Source: a virus. From it: a stretch of 54,206 bases of DNA. Within the stretch, counting starts at the first letter, position 1, and every line of letters starts with the position of its first letter. Under the pieces are notes generated by a model. The model was not told the origin of the DNA, ran no database searches, and worked only from the letters and a program-made list of their open reading frames with translations. Location: the IMG/VR virus record IMGVR_UViG_3300030104_006890, positions 1 to 54,206 of that record. One strand, written 5' to 3'. Below are positions 1 to 7,811 of this stretch, piece after piece. Both the position numbers and the translations under genes were made by a program.

Positions 1-1972
1 TATTTAGATTATCAGCGTAGACACCATCGTATTGTTTTACAACTTTGGGTATACCTTTTCTAACTCTAATAAATTTCATTATATATAAATCTTTACCTCT
101 ATCTAAATCGATAGCAACATGAGTGATACTTTTTGAGTTTCTACCAATCTTCATCATTAAACCATCTTTACCTATTGACATTTGTTTTGCACCAGTCATC
201 ATGATAAATTTGTTACCACCTAATTGTCTTAATAGTGTTTTTGCCTGTGATTGGTTTAGTCTTTCATTTACAGATTCTTTAATTTTCTTACCACCCATTT
301 GTTTATAAATCTTTATTAGATTTTTAAGATGGTCTTCATCTCTGGCATTAGTAACTCTACCTTGCTTTTTAATTTTCTTTTGGAACATCTTAATAGCATC
401 TTCTAACTTTTTAAGTTCCATACCAGCTTCATTCACACCTTCTTTCTTAGATTTTAATATTTTTTTCTTTTCTTTGTCTTTGGATATTTTTTTGATTTTT
501 TTCATCAAGTTAGGACCTGCTGGTTCTTCACCAATCTTTCCATCTATACCGTAACCACAAGTTCCTTCATTTAAATTCTTTTTCATATACTTTAATTGCA
601 ATTCCATATAATTTGCAACCTCAAGAAAATCTTCTTCATTTTGTTGTCTGTGATATTTCTGTAGATTTTTTACTTCTCTGCCAAGAATTGTAATAAACTT
701 TTTAGACATGTTCCAACCCTTTGGAGATACGGCTTCGTCTACAGATTCTTGTTTTGATTTTGCATAAGCAATTGCATTTCTAAGTCTTTGAATTTCTTCT
801 TCATCTCTATAACTTTTATTAGGTTTTGCAACCAATTTATCTAATTGTCTTTGGTTATATTGAATTATAGAAGCAGTTCTATCTTCATCCACAGATTCTT
901 TAATTTTCTTTCCACCTTTACTCTTAATGATTTTTGCTATCTTTGGATTTTTATTTTTTATTGACCAGGTCATTTTGTTAAAATCAGGCTTTCCTTTAAA
1001 TCCAGCTCTAGCCAATAACGCATCAAGTTCATCCAAGTCTTTGTTGGTGCTACCTCGTTTGAGTTTATATACGGCTTCAGTTACATCTTCTTTCTTAATA
1101 CAATTTCTATATCTCTTACCAAACATAATTTTTGTCTTACGAGTAGGATGAGTCATATATCCTTTTTGACAAGCCTCACATAAACATAAATCTTCTAAAA
1201 TGGTATCGACATATTCATCTATTTCTTTTTTAAGAAACTTATCTTTAATTCTTTGAAAAATACTTTTAGCTTTTTTGTGAGCAGCAGGATCTTTTTCCGC
1301 ATAAGATTTGTTTTTTGCCGTCATGACTGACACTTTTTTTCCATTTTTATTTTGTACAACGATTCTTTGTGCAGCAGCTATGGCAGCTGGGTTTTCATTA
1401 ATTACACTTTCTTTTTTCAAACGACTCTTTTCAGCTCGTCCTCTGTTTGTTGACTCTTTTTCAAATCCCACTATCTTTCCTCCCTTATGAGAAGCGTCTT
1501 TTCCATCTCCATTCCCATAAGTACCTTTTTGTCTGTTGTATTTATTTAACTCAGCTCTGTATTTTTTGGCTTTTGTTGATGATTGAAATTTTTTGTATTC
1601 TGCTTTATAATCTCTATCAGCAGCCTCACCTAACTTACTCATCCATTCTAAACCAGGAATCTCTATGTCTTTTACTTTGAATTTTTTCTCAAATTCTTTT
1701 TTAGCATTTGATATCTTTTTTAAATGAGGTGGAAGTTCACCTGTTTTATCAAACTCATCTCTCATCTTTTTAATTTGTGATTTGGATAAGGATTCTTTTT
1801 TGACAGGTAAATCATCGTGTTTGGTTTTAGCATATTTCTTCACACTACTCTTTTTCATTTTTTTGGCAGCATCTTGAGCAGCTTTGGAAAATTTACCAGC
1901 AGGTTGTTCACCCTTTTGGATTGACCGAACAATTCCCATGAACTTTTGTTGTTTCTTGGAAACCGATGGCAT
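1..1972 (-). CDS. Multidomain phage protein with DUF3008-like N-terminus, partial (3' end off window)
   Basis: From the ATG at 1972 the minus frame stays open for 657 codons and leaves the window at base 1, so the C-terminus is missing. Residues 1-57 (MPSVSKKQQKFMG..., then a PAGKFSKAA segment) resemble the DUF3008 family. A basic module around residue 150 carries YGNGDGKDASHKGG. A cysteine cluster C-x-C-x-x-C with a later Cys lies near residues 262-285. Around residue 594 is a LGGNKF...MTGAKQM module of a kind I recall from marine T4-like phages. Between modules a short motif of the form K-[KQI]-E-[SG]-V-(I)-[ND]-E recurs about five times (near residues 190, 357, 408, 512 and 565). The gene follows the prohead protease by one base, which in T4 is the place of the scaffold gene 22. 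A core or internal polyprotein cut at these linkers is my inference; no enzymatic function is visible. Confidence 0.8.
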   Translation of the reverse strand, partial: MPSVSKKQQKFMGIVRSIQKGEQPAGKFSKAAQDAAKKMKKSSVKKYAKTKHDDLPVKKESLSKSQIKKMRDEFDKTGELPPHLKKISNAKKEFEKKFKVKDIEIPGLEWMSKLGEAADRDYKAEYKKFQSSTKAKKYRAELNKYNRQKGTYGNGDGKDASHKGGKIVGFEKESTNRGRAEKSRLKKESVINENPAAIAAAQRIVVQNKNGKKVSVMTAKNKSYAEKDPAAHKKAKSIFQRIKDKFLKKEIDEYVDTILEDLCLCEACQKGYMTHPTRKTKIMFGKRYRNCIKKEDVTEAVYKLKRGSTNKDLDELDALLARAGFKGKPDFNKMTWSIKNKNPKIAKIIKSKGGKKIKESVDEDRTASIIQYNQRQLDKLVAKPNKSYRDEEEIQRLRNAIAYAKSKQESVDEAVSPKGWNMSKKFITILGREVKNLQKYHRQQNEEDFLEVANYMELQLKYMKKNLNEGTCGYGIDGKIGEEPAGPNLMKKIKKISKDKEKKKILKSKKEGVNEAGMELKKLEDAIKMFQKKIKKQGRVTNARDEDHLKNLIKIYKQMGGKKIKESVNERLNQSQAKTLLRQLGGNKFIMMTGAKQMSIGKDGLMMKIGRNSKSITHVAIDLDRGKDLYIMKFIRVRKGIPKVVKQYDGVYADNLN

Positions 1973-1973
1973 T

Positions 1974-2576
1974 TTATCCCCTCATTATTGAGTTGATAAT
2001 AGATTCGATTTTTGTTTCAGGTTTTTGTTTTTCCACACCTTCGTTAACTGGTCTCATAAAAGCACCATGTGTAGATGGATTAGATACAAAGTCAAAAGCA
2101 ATAAGTTCAAAGTCTGGTTGAACTTCAACAGTTCCATCCTCACCATTCTTTTCATTTACTGGTTCTACACTACCTAATCCTCTTGATGAAATACCAAGTT
2201 TGATACCTGATTTAAACAACTCTTTTAATATATTTCCACTTGGTGTGGACAGAACTTCTACAGTTCCTAAAAGGTCATCACCATCCCAATGCATCTCAAT
2301 AACATTATGTGACGCATTATTTAAATTAACTACAGAAGATTCTGGATGGTCGAGTTCACCGAGTGCTCTTCGTTCAGCTACCTGTTCTTCTAAATACTTA
2401 GAAACTTCTTTTAATAATACTTCTCGTGGGTAAACTCGTCCATTTTGATTTTTTGATTCGGCTCTTTGTAATACACCCTTTACTACTAAACGACCATCAT
2501 TTTCTTTGATACTCTCGTCAATTTTCTGACGAGATATTTCAAATGGTCTTACATCTACTAATAATTTTTTATTCAT
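1974..2576 (-). CDS. 21: Prohead core protease, T4 gp21 family
   Basis: This 200-residue protein is the likely head maturation protease, which degrades the scaffold and trims capsid and internal proteins before DNA packaging. The family signature is visible: GELDHPE (residues 73-79) supplies the catalytic histidine and GISSRG (128-133) the serine, followed by a conserved ELIAFDFVSNPSTHGA-type segment near residue 160. Length fits the T4 family. It begins with ATG at 2576 and sits in the T4 order terminase, portal, core proteins, protease. T4 gp21 cuts after [LI]-x-E, which bears on the N-terminal [LI]-x-E motifs of genes at 48344-51517 and 10334-10774. Its own C-terminal tail contains PVNEGVE, a possible self-cleavage region (inference). 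Confidence 0.85.
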   Translation of the reverse strand: MNKKLLVDVRPFEISRQKIDESIKENDGRLVVKGVLQRAESKNQNGRVYPREVLLKEVSKYLEEQVAERRALGELDHPESSVVNLNNASHNVIEMHWDGDDLLGTVEVLSTPSGNILKELFKSGIKLGISSRGLGSVEPVNEKNGEDGTVEVQPDFELIAFDFVSNPSTHGAFMRPVNEGVEKQKPETKIESIINSIMRG

Positions 2577-2590
2577 TTTAAGTTCCTATG

Positions 2591-2803
2591 TTATGATAAA
2601 GCAGCAGTTTTTACCCAAGCCGTCCCATTGTAAATAAAAATTTTATTACTCTCTTGACTAAATGTCATTGTACCGGCAACAGGATTAGATACTTGTGCCA
2701 GAGCATCTGTTGCAAAAACAGCAATACCTGCAGAATTCTGTGAATTAGTTTGCTTTGGTATTTGTTTTTTAGGGTTATTTGGATCTGCTTGATACCTTGG
2801 CAT
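2591..2803 (-). CDS. Small hypothetical virion-type protein, 70 aa
   Basis: The family is not one I recognise. The N-terminal third is polar and rich in Pro, Gln and Asn (MPRYQADPNNPKKQIPKQ). The C-terminal half, with GTMTFSQESNKIFIYNGTAW, resembles the short beta-strand repeats at the ends of phage fibre or capsid-decoration proteins, where a line of text such as F-x-Y-N-G-T-A-W is common. It lies between two core-region genes: its ATG at 2803 overlaps the stop of the 2803-3114 gene, and the protease gene starts 14 bases after its stop. Co-transcription and a virion role are inferred from position. Confidence 0.6.
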   Translation of the reverse strand: MPRYQADPNNPKKQIPKQTNSQNSAGIAVFATDALAQVSNPVAGTMTFSQESNKIFIYNGTAWVKTAALS

Positions 2804-3114
2804 TATTTACCTCCCCACGAGCTTCGTTTTACCCAAATATCAAATAAGATATCGGATACTTCTTTTCTTATTTCTTTCTTTATCTTTTTGATATCATCAT
2901 TAGATAAAGCTTCATCAACAAACTTATATCCAGTTTGTTTCTCAATACTTTTCTTCCTCTTCTTTTTCATCCCTTTCTTACTAAAAGCATAAGGTGTCAT
3001 TATAGGATCTATACTGGCAGTTGTAGTTATTTCACTTAACTTCTTTTGATATAACTTATTTGCCAGTTCCTTAACTATGGAATCAAACTTTATTGAGTTC
3101 TTTATCGAGTTCAT
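2803..3114 (-). CDS. Conserved hypothetical protein of the prohead-core region, 103 aa
   Basis: Function unknown. The protein is basic and mostly helical. The centre has SEITTTASIDPIMTPYAFSK followed by a lysine-rich stretch (KKGMKKKRKK), then EKQTGYKFVDE and a helical C-terminus ending in WVKRSSWGGK. The ATG at 3114 lies inside the end of the preceding gene (32-base overlap), with GAG about 7 bases upstream as a modest ribosome site. Together with the 290-codon frame before it, it fills the interval between portal and protease where T4 has the small core genes 67 and 68. A core role is possible from position only, since no sequence similarity to those T4 proteins is evident. Confidence 0.6.
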   Translation of the reverse strand: MNSIKNSIKFDSIVKELANKLYQKKLSEITTTASIDPIMTPYAFSKKGMKKKRKKSIEKQTGYKFVDEALSNDDIKKIKKEIRKEVSDILFDIWVKRSSWGGK

Positions 3115-3928
3115 AATATCTCAACAGTTGAACAACAGAATTATCATCTGTTTGTCTTGATTCATTTAAACAAAATTTATCAACACAGTTGATTGCCTCT
3201 TGTAATTTAATTTTCAATACTTTATCTTTTACTTTCTTAACTTTACCATTTAACTTGTTTTTAAGTTTTGGTATTTGTGTTTCTACAAATATAGAAAAGT
3301 TATTGGTATTGGAAATATTACTAATATATTCTTTAAGAACATGTTTTTGTTCATCTGAAAGATTAGTATATTTTTTATTGAACTTTTCTAAAAGTGTTTT
3401 ATAAGAAAGTATTCTTAAATCTTTATCTTTAAATTCTTCAGGTATATAAGATTTATTTTTCTTATGTTTTAAAGTCGTTACATTTTCTATTATTATAAAG
3501 TAACTTTCAGTTTTTTCATCAGCTCCCATTTCATTGATACCTTCAAATAATTTGTATATAGAAGCAAACACTTTGTAATTTGGAACTTTAGAACTGAATA
3601 ATTGATTTACATCATAACATTCTTTTATAGAGGCAATAATGTTATACTTCTCCCTACGAAGAGTCGCATTATTTAATTTGCCTCTTTGTCTAATCACCTC
3701 TGATAAAAAGAAATCAGCTTTTTTATCTGATTTAAATTTTTTAGTCATGACGAGATTATATAGAGCCAACTCTTTACCTATTTCGGTATGTTCATTAAAT
3801 TGTTTTTTAATTATTTTAAGAGCTGAAGATTCCTTTTTTTTGTTCAAAACATCTACGGTTACTTGTCTTAAAAGGAATTCAAAGAGAAGTCCCGTATTTC
3901 TTAACTTACTATGTTTAAATTTACTCAT
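3083..3928 (-). CDS. Conserved helical protein between portal and prohead protease, 281 aa
   Basis: The frame opens at 3955 with TTG, but the ATG at 3928 is a better start: it is followed by MSKFKHSKLRNTGLLFEFLL, a coherent N-terminus, and GGAAT lies about 9 bases upstream. The protein is lysine-rich and predicted almost entirely helical, with no catalytic motif visible. It stands directly after a shared AT-rich motif (3954-3975) that probably marks a promoter, so it would head the transcript that continues into the protease and the open-ended protein at 1-1972. Gene order (portal, this gene, protease) suggests a prohead-core or scaffold-associated protein, as with T4 67/68, but this is inference from synteny. 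Confidence 0.6.
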   Translation of the reverse strand: MSKFKHSKLRNTGLLFEFLLRQVTVDVLNKKKESSALKIIKKQFNEHTEIGKELALYNLVMTKKFKSDKKADFFLSEVIRQRGKLNNATLRREKYNIIASIKECYDVNQLFSSKVPNYKVFASIYKLFEGINEMGADEKTESYFIIIENVTTLKHKKNKSYIPEEFKDKDLRILSYKTLLEKFNKKYTNLSDEQKHVLKEYISNISNTNNFSIFVETQIPKLKNKLNGKVKKVKDKVLKIKLQEAINCVDKFCLNESRQTDDNSVVQLLRYYELDKELNKV

Positions 3929-3953
3929 AGAATATTCCAAAGTGTTATGATAC

Positions 3954-3975
3954 AATTATTCATATATAAATATAA
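3954..3975 (-). promoter_or_regulatory. Shared AT-rich promoter-like motif before the core genes
   Basis: A 22-base segment here is identical to 28626-28647. In the direction of the downstream gene it reads TTATATTTATATATGAATAATT and contains TATATTTATA, the 10-mer present in five promoter-sized gaps. It lies 26-47 bases before the ATG at 3928, in the 43-base gap after the portal gene. A phage late promoter is the likeliest reading. The T4 late consensus TATAAATA occurs here only on the opposite strand, so the orientation is unproven. Confidence 0.5.
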
Positions 3976-3998
3976 CATAATTTAGATTAAATAGAAAA

Positions 3999-5759
3999 TT
4001 ACTCTTTTATTATATTATCTTCACTTAACATAGATGGTTTCTTTTTAGGAAACTTATCCTTAAGTTGATCTAATATACCCTCACGAGCAACTACTGTACT
4101 GGCTTTTGATGTGGCAAGAGGTGATTTACCTTTAAATTCTCTTTTTCCATATGACCTATCAACATCTTTTAGATTTTCGTGACCATATTTATCTTTCATT
4201 GTTTCTTTGTCTTTGAAAAGATCTTTTTCACTACCACCCCATTCACCCTTTCTACTTACTTCAAAATCATCTTCTTCTTCACCTTCTTCTTCAGGTGGTT
4301 CTGTAGCAGGATCTTTACCCTCTGCTTCAATTTGCTCTAGTCTGAACTTTTGTTTTGTGTCTTCTACAATACCTTCATAGATGTTAATCTTTTGTTCATC
4401 ACTCAAATCAAAGATATTGTCATATATCCACTTACGACTAAATAATTTACTGTCAATTGCAGTTTGTGCAATATCTAATTGTTGATTCATTAACTCTAAT
4501 TTTTCTTGTTCGTGAATCATGGACGGATTTTGTAGTTCTAATGTGAAATCAATTAAATCTGAGTCATTAAATCCTTGTGAGTAAAGATGGACAATACCAA
4601 TTTTAGTCAATTCACTAACAATAATCTTTTGTAACCTTTCGATTGTTCTAGCAAAACGAACATCCTCAGCAGCAAGTGTAGCTTTACCACCACTCAGACC
4701 TTCTTCATATCCTAAAAAAGCTTTTGGAATACGAAGACTTGCCATTAACTTATTTCGTAGATATTCAATATCTTCTATTTGGTCATTATTTGAAAGACCT
4801 GGTAAAGTGTCAATCTCAGTTCCACTATCCCCACCACGAACAGGTAAGAAGTAATCTTCTGTAACTGACTCTACATTATATTTCAAATTATACTCGCCTG
4901 TGTTTTGGTCTATGACAGGTGTCTTTTTCATCTTGTTGATAATTCGTTGCATAAATTGCTCAACTTCTCTTGGTGGGATATTCCCAACATCGACCTTAAA
5001 AACTCTTTTTTCGGGCGCCCTCATAATTCGATGTATCAACATGGCATCTTCCATCAAAGTCAATTGTTTGTATATTTTTCTTCCGTTTTCTAACATTGAG
5101 CGCCCGTATGGTAAAAAGTTTGTATCTGATAAAACACGAAAGTGAGCCATCTCATAATTTTCTTTTATTTCTTTTTTCTCCATATTAATTTCAAATTGAA
5201 TCAATTGTGGATTTTGAGGATCATGGTCTTCTAATCGTGTAATATCATAGGCACTAATTGGTTTGACATTTACAACACCATACTTATCAACTATATCTAG
5301 CTGAAGATAAAAATCACCATACTTGGTCATATTACGAATCCAACTCCATAAATTATATTCAATGTTTATTACATCATAATATAAGTTGTGTAAAATCTTT
5401 TGGACTTTTGTGTTTTCACTTTTTACTTTTAAAATTTCTCCCTCAATATTTGTAACCGTACTTTCGTCTGAATATATGTCGAGAGCAGATGCAATAATCG
5501 GGTCTTGGTCCATCAACTCGTAATCTTTGAATAGGTCATGTTTCCTAATCTCGTATGCTGCTCGTCTATTTTGTGCAACCGAATAAGGATTCGAGTATGT
5601 GTTTTGTATTAACCTCTGATATCGGTCAATAAAGTTTGATGTTAAACTTGTCTGTGTAAAGTCTAAATCCTTCACCACCAAACGATTATCATCTGTCTTT
5701 CTAATGATTACATTAGATTGAAATAATCTTCCAAGTCTTGTAAATAAATTATCTGCCAT
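3999..5759 (-). CDS. 20: Portal vertex protein, T4 gp20 family
   Basis: The 586-residue length fits the T4-type portal (about 520-560), which forms the dodecameric ring through which terminase packs DNA. Recognisable stretches include SNFIDRYQRLIQNTYSNPYS near the N-terminus, DQDPIIASALDIYSDEST near residue 85, PYGRSMLENGRKIYKQL near residue 215, and the LRIPKAFLGYEEGLSGGKATL segment near residue 345, all typical of gp20. The tail from about residue 490 is acidic, then basic and probably disordered; near the C-terminus MLSEDNIIKE offers an L-x-E site that a gp21-type protease could trim (inference). ATG at 5759; only three bases separate it from the terminase stop, so the two are co-transcribed. 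Confidence 0.92.
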   Translation of the reverse strand: MADNLFTRLGRLFQSNVIIRKTDDNRLVVKDLDFTQTSLTSNFIDRYQRLIQNTYSNPYSVAQNRRAAYEIRKHDLFKDYELMDQDPIIASALDIYSDESTVTNIEGEILKVKSENTKVQKILHNLYYDVINIEYNLWSWIRNMTKYGDFYLQLDIVDKYGVVNVKPISAYDITRLEDHDPQNPQLIQFEINMEKKEIKENYEMAHFRVLSDTNFLPYGRSMLENGRKIYKQLTLMEDAMLIHRIMRAPEKRVFKVDVGNIPPREVEQFMQRIINKMKKTPVIDQNTGEYNLKYNVESVTEDYFLPVRGGDSGTEIDTLPGLSNNDQIEDIEYLRNKLMASLRIPKAFLGYEEGLSGGKATLAAEDVRFARTIERLQKIIVSELTKIGIVHLYSQGFNDSDLIDFTLELQNPSMIHEQEKLELMNQQLDIAQTAIDSKLFSRKWIYDNIFDLSDEQKINIYEGIVEDTKQKFRLEQIEAEGKDPATEPPEEEGEEEDDFEVSRKGEWGGSEKDLFKDKETMKDKYGHENLKDVDRSYGKREFKGKSPLATSKASTVVAREGILDQLKDKFPKKKPSMLSEDNIIKE

Positions 5760-5762
5760 GTT

Positions 5763-7343
5763 TTACCCCAATAGCCAACTTAAATCTTCTTCTTCACCGT
5801 TCTTAAGTTTTACCTTATACGGATTGTTTTTAGGAACAGATGGTGTCATCACAGTTGTGTTACCATTAAGGTTTCCGATTGCACCAACTAAACTACTCTG
5901 AAACTCATTTCTTTCTGATTGAATACGAATAGCCGTATCCCTTATCCACAGAAGAATAGAATATGACATAACAAGGTCATCGTTATATCCCTCAAGAGCT
6001 TCGGTTTTACTATTCTTATATATAAATACAAAGAGTTCATCAATTAATCGTGTAGATTTTATTTTAACCATTTTTTCACGAGTATATTCTTCCATTTTAG
6101 CGATAATTAATGGTTTTGATTTCATTGTTGTAGTAAAACCTGGTATCTTGTTCCTATCTATACTTCTATATTTGTTTGTGTGTTGAATGTCCTCATCTAC
6201 AATTAGATGATTCTTTTCTTGATAAAAAAGATTTTCATATCCCCTATCAATGATAGTCTGTAAAGTTGCCCACCCTATGTTGTTGTTTTCTACAACAAGT
6301 AGAGCATCGTTATATTTAGTTGCCAGTTCTATTAGAAAATTTCCAAACTCGGTTGTCCCTAACTGACCTTTATATTCAGCAACTTGTTCCATCTCTTCTA
6401 TATCAAAAACTTGTGCAGCTGAGTAATCCGTTCCATCTCCACGAGCTACATCAGCACATATTAAATAATTTTTATCATAATTTGGATAATCCCATATCCA
6501 AAGGTTTCTGTCAAACCCACTCTTTTCATTTGGTTCACAACATAAGTTTTCTTTGTACCATTCTAATATAGCAGGATCGACAACAGAACGACCAGAACTT
6601 AAGAAGTCGGCATCACACTCTTGAGCTGCCTTACTTGGTCCTAATATTCTATCTTGTTCTCTTCTCCACTCCTCATCTCTTTCAGGATGGTCTGTCCAAT
6701 GAAGTTTGACAGTATTAAATTTATTTAAACCATCTGTCGCATCCATCCAAGTTTTATGAAACCAATTACCAACACCATTAGGTGTAGATATAGCAATACA
6801 TTTACCACCAGTAGCAAGTGTCTGTTGAGCAGCAGTCCATATCGTATCAATTCTGTCAATAAAAGCAGCCTCATCTAATATTAGTAATGATAGAGCTTCT
6901 GAACGACCAGCTGATTCGTTAGAAGCAATTGCCTTTATCTGTGAACCATTCTTAAATACTAATGATAACTTATTGTTTTCAACGATAGCAGTTTTTAACC
7001 ATTGTGGTAATCCATCATACATCACACGAACTTTTGTTACTAAATTCTTTGCCGTGTCTTTTGCAGTAGCAATACATAAAATATTTTTATCTGCATTAAA
7101 CAACATCATCCAAAGTGAATACGCAGCAGTAAGTGTGGATATACCCAATTGACGAGATTTCAGAATAACATTATAGTCATTCTCAGCATACTCATCTAAT
7201 ACATCATACTGATAAGGATAAAGTTTAAATTTTATCTTACCCCTCTGAGGATGTTGTATCACACAAAACTCATTGATAAAGTATGAAGGATCTTTAGCAC
7301 ACTTTAGATAGTTTTGTTTTATTGCTTGTTTTAAATTACTCAT
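5763..7343 (-). CDS. 17: Terminase large subunit, T4 gp17 family
   Basis: This is the motor and nuclease that pumps and cuts the DNA concatemer. The ATPase domain has KSRQLGIST (residues 62-70), a deviant Walker A in which Ile replaces the usual Lys of T4's SRQLGKT; Lys62 at the loop start may take over, as in lambda-type terminases. Walker B LLILDEA is at 153-159 with Asp157 and Glu158. The C-terminal RNase H-like nuclease shows ICADVARGDGTD (first acidic residue Asp298), VVENNNIG (Glu352) and a late GYNDDLVMS. At 526 residues it is somewhat shorter than T4 gp17. The ATG at 7343 overlaps the stop of the upstream zinc-ribbon gene. Portal follows directly; tail sheath and tube genes, which lie between 17 and 20 in T4, are absent. 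Confidence 0.95.
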   Translation of the reverse strand: MSNLKQAIKQNYLKCAKDPSYFINEFCVIQHPQRGKIKFKLYPYQYDVLDEYAENDYNVILKSRQLGISTLTAAYSLWMMLFNADKNILCIATAKDTAKNLVTKVRVMYDGLPQWLKTAIVENNKLSLVFKNGSQIKAIASNESAGRSEALSLLILDEAAFIDRIDTIWTAAQQTLATGGKCIAISTPNGVGNWFHKTWMDATDGLNKFNTVKLHWTDHPERDEEWRREQDRILGPSKAAQECDADFLSSGRSVVDPAILEWYKENLCCEPNEKSGFDRNLWIWDYPNYDKNYLICADVARGDGTDYSAAQVFDIEEMEQVAEYKGQLGTTEFGNFLIELATKYNDALLVVENNNIGWATLQTIIDRGYENLFYQEKNHLIVDEDIQHTNKYRSIDRNKIPGFTTTMKSKPLIIAKMEEYTREKMVKIKSTRLIDELFVFIYKNSKTEALEGYNDDLVMSYSILLWIRDTAIRIQSERNEFQSSLVGAIGNLNGNTTVMTPSVPKNNPYKVKLKNGEEEDLSWLLG

Positions 7344-7801
7344 TTTCTATGTTCATGGTTTGCAATAGCATTTGCTACAGTTTTATCAAATGCACCTTTA
7401 CTCTCATTTTGTAAATTCATTTCTTGTTCATATTCAGCAAGCACAGATTCCCATCTTTTAGTTTCCATATCTTTAACCCAATCTTCCCACTTTCCTTCTC
7501 TTTTTAATTTCATCTCAAAGTCAATCTGACAGTATTTACACCTACCCATCCTATCATATGTCTGTTGGTCGATTGTTTTTAGTATAAGCTTTTCACAATC
7601 ATTACATTTATCAAATCCTCTTGGTGGTATTTTTGTAATTTGTTTTCTTTCACCATCTTCTATTTTCCAACTACGACCACGAGCATCTGTCCACTCTTCT
7701 CCTTCTTTTCTCTGTTGAACTGTCTTACCCTCATATCCAGTTTGTATGGGACGATTATAAATCCCCTTTACCATCTTTTGAATTTTTTCTATGTTACTCA
7801 T
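7340..7801 (-). CDS. Zinc-ribbon protein upstream of terminase, possible small terminase or packaging factor
   Basis: The 153-residue protein has a four-cysteine site, CNDC (66-69) and CKYC (88-91), with 18 residues between the pairs, as in a zinc ribbon. The N-terminus includes EGEEWTDARGRSWKIEDG and the C-terminal half is a charged helix (EGKWEDWVKDMETKRWE), so it may oligomerise. It overlaps the terminase start by four bases, a sign of translational coupling. T4 has the small terminase gene 16 in this place, but gp16 has no such zinc site. The small-terminase assignment is therefore positional; a DNA-binding or recombination-type zinc-finger accessory is equally possible. Confidence 0.65.
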   Translation of the reverse strand: MSNIEKIQKMVKGIYNRPIQTGYEGKTVQQRKEGEEWTDARGRSWKIEDGERKQITKIPPRGFDKCNDCEKLILKTIDQQTYDRMGRCKYCQIDFEMKLKREGKWEDWVKDMETKRWESVLAEYEQEMNLQNESKGAFDKTVANAIANHEHRK

Positions 7802-7811
7802 AACCTTATCC

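Noticed and set aside
123-1680. Several + strand open frames of 60-77 codons in the first 1.7 kb
   Set aside because: They lie opposite the long open minus frame 1-1972, which has coherent domains and codon use; the + frames give hydrophobic, low-information products.
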